Below, piece after piece: positions 9,655 through 18,742 of a stretch of 64,000 nucleotides of DNA (the stretch's first letter is position 1; every line of letters starts with the position of its first letter). The translations under genes and the position numbers were made by a program. The notes below the pieces were generated by a model. The model did no database searches. It was not told the DNA's origin and saw only the letters and a program-made list of their open reading frames with translations. The stretch lies in NCBI RefSeq assembly GCF_037975235.1, contig NZ_CP150241.1, forward strand, positions 2,232,001-2,296,000, in the 5' to 3' direction. Source of the stretch: Paenibacillus sp. FSL R5-0341. GTDB taxonomy: Bacteria > Bacillota > Bacilli > Paenibacillales > Paenibacillaceae.

Positions 9655-11184
9655 TTGGTTAGATCATTAAAGGTATGGTCACGCATGATGGCAACGGTTA
9701 TGGCGCTGAGCCTGGTGCTGGCAGCTTGCTCATCAGACAAAGGTGGAACAACAACACCAGCAGCCGAAGGCGGAGGAGCAAGTGAGGGTGGAGGCAAGCC
9801 CTATGAAGTTACGCTTTTCTACCCGGGGACACCACAGAAGGATGTCGCTCTGGTGGAAGCCGAGATCAACAAGAAGATGGAACCGAAGATCGGGGCCACG
9901 CTCAAGATCAATGCGATTGACTGGGGACAGTGGGATAACAAGCTGAATCTCATGATCTCCTCGGGCGAAAAATCAGACATTATCTTCACAGCGGCTTGGC
10001 AGAACTACACGGTGAATGTAGCCAAAGGCGCATTCTTGCCACTGAATGATCTGCTTGATGCGCATGGTCAGGATATCAAGAAAAACCTGGACCCTGCTTT
10101 TCTGGAAGGTTCGCAGGTGGATGGCGTGAACTACGGTGTTCCTACAAATAAGGAACTTGCTGCCACACGTGGCGTGCTGGTGCGTAAAGATCTGGCTGAC
10201 AAGTATAACCTGGACCTGACAGCTGTTAAGACATGGGCTGATCTGGAGCCGCTGCTCAAAACAATCAAGGAAAATGAGCCAGCGATTACACCATTCTATA
10301 TGTCCAATACCAATGGTAACGGGCTGTTGGAGAATCTGGATTGGGATTATCTCGGGGATGCTTCCGTACCTGGAGTAATTTCCAAAACAGCAGGCGGAAC
10401 AACGGTGCTGAATGAAGTGGAGACCCCAGAATTCAAAGAAGCGGCGGAACTCGCTCGCAAGTGGTATCAAGCGGGATATATCAACAGTGATGCTGCGACT
10501 TCCAATGTGTTCCCGAAAGACCAGGCGAAGGCTGGAAAAGCATTTCTCTGGACGGATGGTATGAAGCCAGGCAAGGATAAAGAAGAAGAAGGGTATGTGG
10601 GTTTCCCACTGACTCAGATTGAGATGACACAGCCGACCATTACGACGGGTGATGCATCTGGAGCAATGCTCGCGATCTCCCGTTCTTCAGAGCAACCGGA
10701 GAAAGCGATGCAGGTCATTAACCTGCTGCATTCCGACAAGGAAATTAACAACTTGCTGAACTTCGGAATTGAAGGCACACATTATGTGAAAAAAGACGGA
10801 CAGGATAATATCATTGCTCTTCCTGACGGGGTTGATGCCAACAGTCGTACCTATAATCCAGGTGCACAGTGGCAGCTCGGTAACCAGTTCCTGAACTTCC
10901 TCTGGGATAATGAAGATCCGCAGAAATGGGAAAAGTTCAAAGAGTTTAACGCCAAAGGTGTGAAGTCGCCAGCACTGGGCTTTACGTTCAACAGCCAATC
11001 TGTCAAAAATGAAATTGCAGCGGTCAACAACGTGAACAAACAGTTCAAGCCAGGTATGACATCGGGTGCCGTAGATCCGAACGAGATGATTCCGAAATAT
11101 CTGGAAAAACTCAAAGCAGCGGGCATTGATAAAATCATTGCTGCCAAACAAGAACAACTCGATGCATTCTTGGCTAAGCAATAA
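9655..11184 (+). CDS. Extracellular solute-binding lipoprotein of sugar ABC importer
   Basis: A 509-residue lipoprotein. The signal peptide ends in the lipobox LVLAAC with lipidated Cys25, followed by a Ser/Gly/Thr-rich linker and a family 1 type solute-binding fold (DIIFTAAWQNYT, FLWTDGMKPG). It should capture an oligosaccharide and deliver it to the two permeases upstream. An ATG at 9637 precedes the AGGAGG at 9642-9647, so translation most likely starts at TTG 9655, 8 bases after it. The gene follows its permeases, the reverse of the second locus. The substrate is unknown because no glycosidase is linked to this unit. Confidence 0.88.
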   Translation: MVRSLKVWSRMMATVMALSLVLAACSSDKGGTTTPAAEGGGASEGGGKPYEVTLFYPGTPQKDVALVEAEINKKMEPKIGATLKINAIDWGQWDNKLNLMISSGEKSDIIFTAAWQNYTVNVAKGAFLPLNDLLDAHGQDIKKNLDPAFLEGSQVDGVNYGVPTNKELAATRGVLVRKDLADKYNLDLTAVKTWADLEPLLKTIKENEPAITPFYMSNTNGNGLLENLDWDYLGDASVPGVISKTAGGTTVLNEVETPEFKEAAELARKWYQAGYINSDAATSNVFPKDQAKAGKAFLWTDGMKPGKDKEEEGYVGFPLTQIEMTQPTITTGDASGAMLAISRSSEQPEKAMQVINLLHSDKEINNLLNFGIEGTHYVKKDGQDNIIALPDGVDANSRTYNPGAQWQLGNQFLNFLWDNEDPQKWEKFKEFNAKGVKSPALGFTFNSQSVKNEIAAVNNVNKQFKPGMTSGAVDPNEMIPKYLEKLKAAGIDKIIAAKQEQLDAFLAKQ

Positions 11185-11249
11185 ATGATCGTCAGGCCAT
11201 GACAGAGAGCCTATTGTTACTACAAGCTCTTGTCAGCGGTGAATATGGA

Positions 11250-11292
11250 GGACGTTTTCGGTGAATAACCGAAGACGTTCTTTTTATTGTTG
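11250..11292 (+). terminator. Terminator after first ABC operon
   Basis: A 12-base stem GACGTTTTCGGT / ACCGAAGACGTTC with two G-U pairs and a short loop, then TTTTTATTG. Confidence 0.85.
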
Positions 11293-11307
11293 TTTTTTTG
11301 ATTTGGA

Positions 11308-11336
11308 TTGTTAATCATAATTAGGAAAAATATGAT
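11308..11336 (+). promoter_or_regulatory. Candidate sigma-A promoter for the membrane protein gene
   Basis: TTGTTA (11308-11313), a 17-base spacer, then TATGAT (11331-11336). The start codon is 30 bases downstream. Confidence 0.45.
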
Positions 11337-11366
11337 ATAATCAGGTGGTTGATTGGGGGTGTTCGT

Positions 11367-12065
11367 GTGTCGAGAACCAGACTTGTGTTCTCTGGGGCTT
11401 TATTGCTTTTTGCAATCATCTTTACATTTAACCACCATCTTGGTTTTTCTGTTGGAGATACCATGCTGTCAGCAATAGGTATATCCCCGTATACTACATC
11501 TTATTTAAGTGGTGTTCATATCACACTTTTCCTCGGATTGGGGATCTTCGCGTGTGGGTTCTACCTTACTCGCAAAGAGATTGGGAAGTCGTTCCCGGGT
11601 CTTGCTCAAGGGTTATGGATCATCGTTCTCGCTATCGTTCTCAGTTATTCGTACATGACGGATAAATTCATGTATGTAGCCAAGTGGGGAGCTGAAGGCA
11701 TTGATGGTGTATCCTATGTACAGAATACAAGCTCCTGTTCTTATAATGTCCGAAGTAATGGTGAGACCCGAGCAACCTGTGATCTGACACTCAAAAATTA
11801 CGGCAGAGCGTCCGTGTCCGCTGTGCTATTGCCTGATCTCGCGCGCAGTTACAAGTTTAAGGACGACCCACTATATGAAGCATTGCAGTCTGTGCAATTA
11901 AGACCAGTACATATTGAGATTGGACGCCATGGAACATTTACGGGCGAGTTGGAGTTTTACGGAAAAGCGGAAGCTCCGCTGCTCGTCAATGGGAAACTTA
12001 TGGATATTGTGCTGGATGTAGGCGTGGATGGTGCGAATACGGTGTTTGATTATGATATTCCATAG
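11367..12065 (+). CDS. Membrane protein of unknown function
   Basis: A 232-residue protein that I do not recognise. Three hydrophobic helices occupy about residues 6-22, 45-62 and 75-95; then comes a mostly polar C-terminal domain of about 130 residues, rich in beta-strand-like stretches, with two Cys (SSCSYNV and ATCDLTLKNYG) that could form a disulphide outside the cell. The C-terminal part reads like an immunoglobulin-type or DUF4352-like fold, but this is only an impression. The start is taken as GTG 11367, 7 bases after GGGGGT; TTG 11349 is an in-frame alternative. The gene is flanked by its own promoter and terminator. Confidence 0.55.
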   Translation: MSRTRLVFSGALLLFAIIFTFNHHLGFSVGDTMLSAIGISPYTTSYLSGVHITLFLGLGIFACGFYLTRKEIGKSFPGLAQGLWIIVLAIVLSYSYMTDKFMYVAKWGAEGIDGVSYVQNTSSCSYNVRSNGETRATCDLTLKNYGRASVSAVLLPDLARSYKFKDDPLYEALQSVQLRPVHIEIGRHGTFTGELEFYGKAEAPLLVNGKLMDIVLDVGVDGANTVFDYDIP

Positions 12066-12166
12066 TTTATATCTTTGTAGAAGAAACAGAATGAGTACAT
12101 AAACAGAACTAGAATAAGGTTTATTTGAATAGAAAGATTAAAGATGTATACTGAAATCGGGATAGA

Positions 12167-12195
12167 GAGCTGGCTAATCGCTGGCTCTTTTTTTG
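12167..12195 (+). terminator. Terminator after the membrane protein gene
   Basis: An 8-base stem GAGCTGGC / GCTGGCTC (two G-U pairs) followed by eight T. Confidence 0.75.
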
Positions 12196-12301
12196 CGTGG
12201 AAGTTGTAATTAGTGCAGAAATATTGGTTTTGTCTCCTTTCCCCTTGAATTGGTAACGCTTACGCTAGATAATGGGAATCAGTTTGTCTCAAAAAAATAG
12301 T

Positions 12302-12329
12302 TTGTCTTTACCGCTTACATCATTACAAT
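12302..12329 (+). promoter_or_regulatory. Candidate promoter of galactan locus kinase
   Basis: TTGTCT (12302-12307), a 16-base spacer and TACAAT (12324-12329) precede the kinase start by about 40 bases. The spacer contains CGCTTAC, which also occurs about 60 bases upstream in TGGTAACGCTTACG. That upstream copy matches the catabolite-repression (cre) consensus only in part. The 302-base gap from 12066 contains nothing else I can support. Confidence 0.35.
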
Positions 12330-12367
12330 TAATGTCACGACAAATAAAGACAAGGTGAGATGAAAAG

Positions 12368-14122
12368 ATGTCATATCGGACAAATCTGTTTTCCAAAATG
12401 GTCATTCTAATTCTAATTATGCTAATTCCAGTTGTGCTTCTGTACTGGTACTCCAATCACAAAACGACAGCTGTTCTCAGAGATGAGTTGAATCGATCCA
12501 ATAGCAACCAGCTTGAATTTTTCCAGAATCAGGTGAACACACACATCGAGCTGTTATCCTCATGGCCGAACCTGCTCATACATGATCCTGATATTGCGAG
12601 CTTCCGACGAATTTATGCGGACAGTAAATATTTTGACCTAGATGCTATTAATTTGGTTAAGCGTATTCAGAATAAGCTGAGTATTCAGGAGAGTTCATCC
12701 AATTGGGCGACAAAGTTATATCTGTATTCCCCTTCGCTGGGCAGGGTGGTTTCCGAAAGGGACGCACGTTCTTACGATAAAGAAGCGCTAAGGGAAAATA
12801 TCAGTTCCGGCTGGGATGTACGCAAAATTCAGGATGGGGAAGATGATCGGTTCATGTTTAGCTGGATTACGGTATCCCCATACGGCATTAAAGACCCGGT
12901 TAATAATGCGGAAACGATTATCAAACTGGAGTTTGATAGTGACAACATTCGGGATATGCTCGACAAATTCAAGGACGATGGCAGACATGATCCATTCTAT
13001 TTCCGAGAAGAATCGGGAGTTATCTATAACCGGACTTCAGATCGTTCACTAACGAATCAGTTGATGGAAGAACTGTCCATCCATAAACTTCAGGACGTGG
13101 ATAATCGTACAGTGGTGATCGGGAACGAGCCTTACATGGTCAACACTGTGAAATCCAGTACAACAGGCTGGTATTTGGTGGACTATATGCCTCTATCAGA
13201 TATTTTGAAGCCCATTCATCAATCAAATATGCTGTTCTATTCTTCCATGATTTGTTTGTTGTTGATGAGTTTTGGTGTGGCGTACTTGTTATATGTGCAG
13301 GTGCAGGTGCCAGTGAAACAACTCATTCGTGGGTTCCAGCGCTTGAAGCAGGAAGATTATTCCGTGAGGATTAAGCCAAAGGGCCGCAATGAATTCAGTT
13401 TTCTGTCTGAACGTTTCAACTTGATGGTGGAGCAGATCCAACAGTTGTTTGAACACGTTTACCTGGAACAGATTCATGTGCGTGAAGCCCGATTGAAGCA
13501 GCTGCAATCGCAGATTAACCCGCACTTCTTCTATAATTGCTTCTCCTTCATTACGAGTATGGCGAAGCTGAAGCGCATGGACGCCGTTGTAGCGATGTCG
13601 CATAACCTCTCACGATATTATCGGTATACAACAAGACAGGAACGGGACGTGGTACCGTTGACAGAGGAGATTGAATTTGTCAGCTGTTATCTGGAGATCC
13701 AACGGATGCGTATGGACCGCATTCATTACAAGCTTGATCTGTCCGAAGAGATGCTTAGACAGGAAGTACCGCCGCTGATCGTGCAGCCACTGGTGGAGAA
13801 TGCGGTGATTCACGGTATTGAAGCGGATGCGGAAGCTGGAGAAATAAGAGTATCCGGGGAAAAACAGGGCGGTGTTATGATTCTTGTCGTAGAAGATGAT
13901 GGGCAAGGCATGACGCAGGAGGCGCGTGAGGCACTTTCCAATAAGCTCAGGGGAACGATGGATCAGGAGATGGGCTGTGGCCTGTGGAATGTGAATCAAA
14001 GACTCCAGCTTCGATATGGGGAGCAGGCAGGGATTGATATAACGGAATCGGAACTTGGTGGATTACGCGTTACACTGTCTTGGCCGGCCGAGCAGGAGTA
14101 TCTTCTGGAGAACGAAGAGTAA
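12368..14122 (+). CDS. Sensor histidine kinase, YesM family (galactan locus)
   Basis: A 584-residue kinase built like the one at 4038. Transmembrane segments lie at about 10-28 and 286-309 around an extracellular sensor. A HAMP (VKQLIRGFQRLKQEDYSV) is followed by His386 in QSQINPHFFYNCFSF, then PLIVQPLVENAVIHG and VVEDDGQGM of the ATPase domain. It probably senses extracellular galacto-oligosaccharides, as inferred from the GH53 and GH42 genes downstream. The AAGGTGAGA ribosome site supports the ATG. The gap to the regulator gene is 72 bases. Confidence 0.92.
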   Translation: MSYRTNLFSKMVILILIMLIPVVLLYWYSNHKTTAVLRDELNRSNSNQLEFFQNQVNTHIELLSSWPNLLIHDPDIASFRRIYADSKYFDLDAINLVKRIQNKLSIQESSSNWATKLYLYSPSLGRVVSERDARSYDKEALRENISSGWDVRKIQDGEDDRFMFSWITVSPYGIKDPVNNAETIIKLEFDSDNIRDMLDKFKDDGRHDPFYFREESGVIYNRTSDRSLTNQLMEELSIHKLQDVDNRTVVIGNEPYMVNTVKSSTTGWYLVDYMPLSDILKPIHQSNMLFYSSMICLLLMSFGVAYLLYVQVQVPVKQLIRGFQRLKQEDYSVRIKPKGRNEFSFLSERFNLMVEQIQQLFEHVYLEQIHVREARLKQLQSQINPHFFYNCFSFITSMAKLKRMDAVVAMSHNLSRYYRYTTRQERDVVPLTEEIEFVSCYLEIQRMRMDRIHYKLDLSEEMLRQEVPPLIVQPLVENAVIHGIEADAEAGEIRVSGEKQGGVMILVVEDDGQGMTQEAREALSNKLRGTMDQEMGCGLWNVNQRLQLRYGEQAGIDITESELGGLRVTLSWPAEQEYLLENEE

Positions 14123-14194
14123 ACATCTGGAACATGTAGCGCATGTTGAAAAATAGAATCCACTGTAGAACGAACGAGATAGGGAGTGACTAGC

Positions 14195-15823
14195 TTGATA
14201 GATATACTGCTGGTAGATGATGAAACGTATGTAACAGAAAGTCTGGAACTCACGATCCCCTGGGGAGAACTTGGAGTAACGACCGTGCTGCGTGCAGCTT
14301 CAGGAAAAGAAGCATTAGAGATTATGGAGGAGAATGCAGTAGACATCGTAGTCACGGATATTCGAATGCCTGGCATGTCGGGACTGGATCTGATTGCAGA
14401 GGTAAGCAAGCGCTGGTCTCATATTCGCTGTATCTTGCTGACGGGTCACAGTGATTTTGCTTATGCGAAGAAAGCCATTCAATTGCAGGCAGCGGATTAT
14501 ATCCTCAAACCCGTTAACGATGATGAGTTTATGGGATCGGTTTCAGCAGCCATCACATCTCTTCGCGATGAGTGGGATGAATTCGATAAATATCACCGGC
14601 TCTTATACAGCCGGAAGTCTGACTATAAGATTTTACGGGAAAATCTCATGCATGATCTGCTGCTTGGTCGTGAGATAACGGCGCGGGCACTTCGGGAACA
14701 ACTGCAACAATATGAGATCCATATTGATCCGGAACAACCGGCAGTGATGATGCTGATTCGCCTTACGGGACGCTTCTCGTCAATGGACCAGCAATCCCTT
14801 GATCTAATGGATTTTGCCGTAGGTAATATAGCGGAGGAAGTACTCGGAGAGCAATTTAACGTGTGGTTTGGTCGCGGACCCCATGAGTGTCTGGTTATGT
14901 TTTTACAGAGTCAGGGACAGATTGAAGCTCCACAGATGAACTTGGAAACGTTGAGAATCTCTGCTGAAACTTTCCGTGAGCATGTTATTCGATATTTGCA
15001 GGGAGATCTGTCCATGGTGGTTACACCATCATTTCCCTTTAATGAGTTGACAGCAGCGTATAGAAAAAGTCTGGGTTCCCTTGTCCTTTCCGGACCGGAA
15101 GAACACCAGATTATATACATGGACATGGATCAGGCACTTAGCAAACGACCGGACAATGATGCGACCCAGGCGCTCGAAGAGCTATACAAGCCGCCTGTAC
15201 TTCCGCAATTGCTTGAGACCAAGCAATGGGAAGCGGCAGCACGCAAGCTGAACACGGTCTTTGATGCAGCCGAACAAGTACGTTTGTCGAGAGAACATGT
15301 GTATGAGATGTATCTGTCCGTAACCAATGCATTTATGTACATCGCTCATAAACAGGGACATCTGGTACATGAGATTGATCATGCGGGATTCGATCTGCTC
15401 CTTGCTCATCAGTTAATTCAGTCTCCTGAGAAGCTGCGGCGATGGGCAACCGAGATGCTGGCGAAACTTCAGGAAGAATTGTCTGATCAGGAAGGTGTGC
15501 AGAGCCGCAGACATGTGATCAAGCAGGTTCAGGAACTGGTGACTAGAGATACTGGGCAGGATCTGTCGGTGAAGATGATTGCGGACAAGGTATATTTGCA
15601 CCCTGTATATCTATCGAAGATTTACAAGGCAGAGACGGGGGAAGGTCTTGGGGATTATATGATTCGTATGCGCATGGAGCGTGCGCTGTATTTGCTCAAG
15701 AATAGCAACAAAAAAATATACGAGATTACGAGTGAGCTCGGCTATCAAAATCCGCAATATTTCAGCAAAATGTTCAAAAAGCATTATGGCATGACACCCA
15801 ATGAATTTCGGGATCAGGCATAA
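14195..15823 (+). CDS. Response regulator, YesN type (galactan locus)
   Basis: A 542-residue regulator with receiver residues Asp8-Asp9, Asp55 (VVTDIRMPG) and Lys105 (YILKP), a long middle region, and a C-terminal AraC domain (LHPVYLSKIYKAETG, LGYQNPQYFSKMFKK). The frame opens at GTG 14186, but AGGGAG at 14181-14186 overlaps that codon and is 8 bases from TTG 14195, which starts exactly at the receiver fold (IDILLVDDE). It presumably activates the downstream binding protein, permease and glycosidase genes. Confidence 0.92.
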   Translation: MIDILLVDDETYVTESLELTIPWGELGVTTVLRAASGKEALEIMEENAVDIVVTDIRMPGMSGLDLIAEVSKRWSHIRCILLTGHSDFAYAKKAIQLQAADYILKPVNDDEFMGSVSAAITSLRDEWDEFDKYHRLLYSRKSDYKILRENLMHDLLLGREITARALREQLQQYEIHIDPEQPAVMMLIRLTGRFSSMDQQSLDLMDFAVGNIAEEVLGEQFNVWFGRGPHECLVMFLQSQGQIEAPQMNLETLRISAETFREHVIRYLQGDLSMVVTPSFPFNELTAAYRKSLGSLVLSGPEEHQIIYMDMDQALSKRPDNDATQALEELYKPPVLPQLLETKQWEAAARKLNTVFDAAEQVRLSREHVYEMYLSVTNAFMYIAHKQGHLVHEIDHAGFDLLLAHQLIQSPEKLRRWATEMLAKLQEELSDQEGVQSRRHVIKQVQELVTRDTGQDLSVKMIADKVYLHPVYLSKIYKAETGEGLGDYMIRMRMERALYLLKNSNKKIYEITSELGYQNPQYFSKMFKKHYGMTPNEFRDQA

Positions 15824-15881
15824 TTTCAACAACATTCCAGAATATAGGTTGGCAAAGGTGCAGAAATCTTGATTTCGTATC

Positions 15882-15911
15882 ATAGGCTCAAAGGCCTGGT
15901 CAGCCTATAAT
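15882..15911 (+). promoter_or_regulatory. Inverted repeat overlapping a -10 box upstream of binding protein
   Basis: ATAGGCT (15882-15888) and AGCCTAT (15902-15908) form a perfect 7-base inverted repeat with a 13-base spacer. The right arm overlaps TATAAT (15906-15911). No good -35 is visible, which suits an activator-dependent promoter. The regulator may be the adjacent AraC-type response regulator, but this is inference. Confidence 0.4.
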
Positions 15912-15946
15912 GAAAGGGTAACCAAAACGATTTAAGGGGGAACAAC

Positions 15947-17632
15947 ATGAGAGCGCAATCAACGAAAAAGAGATTCTTGACGCTTCTCGCTACAACGCTG
16001 TGTCTAACTGTCGTTCTTGCAGGATGTTCAGGAGGCAGTGGGGGCGGAGATAGTGCCACACCAAGTACATCTGGAGTTGAAAACGAATACAAAGAAAAAT
16101 ATGATCCGGAAGTAACCATTACGACTGCATGGGGAATTGACCCTGAGCTGAAGTTTAAAAATGGTGAATCCATGGAAAATAACGTGGCAACCAAGTGGGC
16201 CAAGGATCAATTCGGTATTAATATCAGTTCATTATGGTCTGTAACAGATACGAATGGGGCATTTGCAACCAAACTTCGCTTGGCGATGTCTTCTGGTCAA
16301 GATATGCCTGACATCGTAACCGTAGGTGATAACCTGCTTGCGCAGGATCTGATTGATTCCGGTATGTATCAGGAAGTGGGTCCACTGTTCGACAAATATG
16401 CTTCGGACACTTGGAAGAAAGCAATGGAGCAAGACCCTAACGTATGGAACCAATATAGTCGTGATGGCAAAAGAATGGGTATCCCTGTTCTGGACTACGC
16501 ATACAACAATGATTACTTGCTCTGGATTCGCCAGGATTGGCTGGATAAGCTGAAGCTGGAAGCTCCAAAAACAATCGATGAGCTTGAAACCGTAATGGAT
16601 GCATTCAAAAACCAAAACCCGGATGGATTGTCTCCCGATAAGGTCATCCCGCTCAGTATTGGTTTCAAAACATCCATGAACACTTGGATGGGAGACCCAT
16701 CCTGGATCTTCGGAGCATACGGAACATTGCCGTTCCAATGGAATTTGGCTGCGGATGGCAAGCTGGAGTATGGCTCTATCAATCCCGGCATGAAGCAAGG
16801 TTTGACCAAATTGAGCGAATGGCTCACAAAAGGTTATATCCCGCAAGAAGCAGCTCTATGGGATGAAAACAAAACGGCAGAGCCAGCAGTTGCAGGTACA
16901 GCCGGCATTATTCCAGGTCCTTACTGGATGAGCGGATGGCCACTTCTGGATACAGCGAAAAACGTACCAAGTGCCGTTTGGAAACCAATTGAGATTCCAA
17001 CTGGCCCTGAAGGTAAAGCGATGCGTCACGGTACACAGTTCGTTAATGGTGTTACGTTGATCAAGGCAGATATGGAACACCCTGAGGCATTCTTCACGTA
17101 TCAAAACTACCTATTCGACAATTATGCAGACCCAGCACCAGGTAGCCCTTATGATAACGGTCTGTTTGCAGGCTATGACTATCAATTGGACGCTAATGGA
17201 AAACAAATGCCGATTGACGAGATCGAAGGCGGATACGTGAACGTTGTACGTTATTTGCTTGTTCGTGACGGTGCTCGTATTCCAGATGCACAAATGAAAG
17301 CACTCTTGAATTTGGCGGACGGCAAAGAGCCGGAAACGAAGTTGGAGAAAGATGTTGCTGTCAACTATGGTAAAGAAACGCCAGCGGCAGCGAAAGTGTT
17401 GCTGAGCCAAGAAGAAATTTCATTCAAAAACATGTTCACAGGTCCGACAACGAAGACGATGAAATCCAAGCTGGACTACCTGAATAAAATCGAGAATCAG
17501 GCATTTAACGAAATTATCTATGGCAAAAATCCGGCTGATGCGTTTGATACCTTTGTACAAACGTGGAAATCCGGTGGCGGTGACCAGATCACACAAGAGG
17601 TCAACGAATGGTATGACGGTGTGAAAAAATAG
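15947..17632 (+). CDS. Solute-binding lipoprotein (galactan oligosaccharide importer)
   Basis: A 561-residue lipoprotein with lipobox VVLAGC (Cys27) and a Gly/Ser-rich linker. The body (KLRLAMSSGQDMPDIVTVGDN, YNNDYLLWIRQDWLDKLKL, YGSINPGMKQGLTKLSEW) is of the large LplA/YtcQ type, longer than the MalE-like GanS of the B. subtilis galactan operon. It precedes its two permeases and is separated from them by a strong terminator, so it can be made in excess. AAGGGGG upstream supports the ATG. The galacto-oligosaccharide substrate is inferred from the glycosidases downstream. Confidence 0.9.
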   Translation: MRAQSTKKRFLTLLATTLCLTVVLAGCSGGSGGGDSATPSTSGVENEYKEKYDPEVTITTAWGIDPELKFKNGESMENNVATKWAKDQFGINISSLWSVTDTNGAFATKLRLAMSSGQDMPDIVTVGDNLLAQDLIDSGMYQEVGPLFDKYASDTWKKAMEQDPNVWNQYSRDGKRMGIPVLDYAYNNDYLLWIRQDWLDKLKLEAPKTIDELETVMDAFKNQNPDGLSPDKVIPLSIGFKTSMNTWMGDPSWIFGAYGTLPFQWNLAADGKLEYGSINPGMKQGLTKLSEWLTKGYIPQEAALWDENKTAEPAVAGTAGIIPGPYWMSGWPLLDTAKNVPSAVWKPIEIPTGPEGKAMRHGTQFVNGVTLIKADMEHPEAFFTYQNYLFDNYADPAPGSPYDNGLFAGYDYQLDANGKQMPIDEIEGGYVNVVRYLLVRDGARIPDAQMKALLNLADGKEPETKLEKDVAVNYGKETPAAAKVLLSQEEISFKNMFTGPTTKTMKSKLDYLNKIENQAFNEIIYGKNPADAFDTFVQTWKSGGGDQITQEVNEWYDGVKK

Positions 17633-17640
17633 TTTTAAGC

Positions 17641-17676
17641 AGCGCCCAGACGATCGTCGTCTGGGCGCTTTTTTTG
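17641..17676 (+). terminator. Strong terminator between binding protein and permeases
   Basis: A perfect 13-base stem (AGCGCCCAGACGA with its complement) and a 3-base loop, followed by T8. It probably makes the binding protein transcript more abundant than the permease transcript. Confidence 0.93.
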
Positions 17677-17738
17677 GTTTGTTCAGGCAGAAGCAAAGTG
17701 GTTGAATTTGTGCCATTTATATTGCTTTTATGTGCTGT

Positions 17739-17765
17739 TTGGACCCCGTAAAAGGTTGATATAAT
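17739..17765 (+). promoter_or_regulatory. Candidate promoter of the permease-glycosidase genes
   Basis: TATAAT at 17760-17765 with TTGGAC at 17739-17744. The 15-base spacing is short, so it may need an activator. Confidence 0.35.
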
Positions 17766-17822
17766 CGCATTATAAGCCACTCAGGGAGTACTTGAGTAGG
17801 AAGAAATACAGGGGGAGCAATC

Positions 17823-18713
17823 ATGAGAACTTTGAAACGCACTTGGCCATTCCACGTTATGCTGTTGCCAGCCATTATCTTTCTGATCATCTTCAGTTAT
17901 GTGCCTATGGGCGGGATCATTATGGCATTTCAGAATTACAAGCCATGGCTTGGGATTAGCGGCTCTGAATGGGTCGGGCTGGACAACTTTAGATATTTGT
18001 TTGAACGTGAAGACAGCTTACAAGTTATCTGGAACACATTGATTATTGCTGTACTTAAACTGATCTTCAACTTATTTATCCCATTTGTTTTTGCCATTCT
18101 TTTGAATGAGGTTCGCAAGATGGCTGTACAGCGAACCATTCAGACACTTGTCTATTTACCTCACTTCTTGTCCTGGGTCATTCTGGGCGGGATTTTGATA
18201 GATTTGCTGTCAACCGGAGGGTTGGTAAACCGGGTTCTGGGAACTTTCGGACTTGGACCATATTTCTTCCTCGGAGACAACAGTTGGTTCCGATCTACGG
18301 TCATTCTGACAGATGTGTGGAAGGAATTTGGCTATAACATGATTGTCTTTCTGGCTGCCCTTGCCGGAATTAATCCAGCATTGTACGAAGCAGCAGAAAT
18401 TGACGGAGCAGGACGCTGGAAACAGACACTGCACATAACAATTCCTTCGCTCGTGCCGATGCTGATGGTTGTAGGTACACTGGCTCTTGGTAACGTATTG
18501 AATGCCGGATTTGACCAGATTTTCAACCTGTACAACCCGCTCGTATATCAAACGGGTGACATCATTGATACATTCGTATATCGTTCTGCGATGCAAAATG
18601 GTGAGATGGGCTTCGCAACAGCGATCGGATTGTTCAAATCAGTCATTAGTATGATCTTGATTCTTGTATCTTACAGCTTAGCCAAAAAATACGCTGGATA
18701 CCGCATATTCTAA
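17823..18713 (+). CDS. Carbohydrate ABC transporter permease, LplB family
   Basis: A 296-residue six-helix permease. FSYVPMGGIIMAFQNYKPW near the N-terminus and the EAA loop LYEAAEIDGAGRWKQTLHITIP mark it as LplB type. GGGGGAGC precedes the ATG. It forms the import channel with the product of 18743. Both permeases have close structural counterparts in the first ABC unit (7611-9523), which suggests the two units are diverged copies of one module. Confidence 0.91.
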   Translation: MRTLKRTWPFHVMLLPAIIFLIIFSYVPMGGIIMAFQNYKPWLGISGSEWVGLDNFRYLFEREDSLQVIWNTLIIAVLKLIFNLFIPFVFAILLNEVRKMAVQRTIQTLVYLPHFLSWVILGGILIDLLSTGGLVNRVLGTFGLGPYFFLGDNSWFRSTVILTDVWKEFGYNMIVFLAALAGINPALYEAAEIDGAGRWKQTLHITIPSLVPMLMVVGTLALGNVLNAGFDQIFNLYNPLVYQTGDIIDTFVYRSAMQNGEMGFATAIGLFKSVISMILILVSYSLAKKYAGYRIF

Positions 18714-18742
18714 TCGAATGAACAGAGAAAGAAGGGACCACG

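Noticed and set aside
12125..12195. TTGAAT-N16-TATACT promoter-like sequence just before a terminator, suggesting a tiny transcript
   Set aside because: The terminator is fully explained by the upstream membrane protein gene, and a product of about 35 bases is implausible; the promoter match is weak.
12250..12266. Possible catabolite-response element upstream of the galactan kinase
   Set aside because: TGGTAACGCTTACG misses three of the conserved cre positions, so it is only mentioned as a weak possibility.
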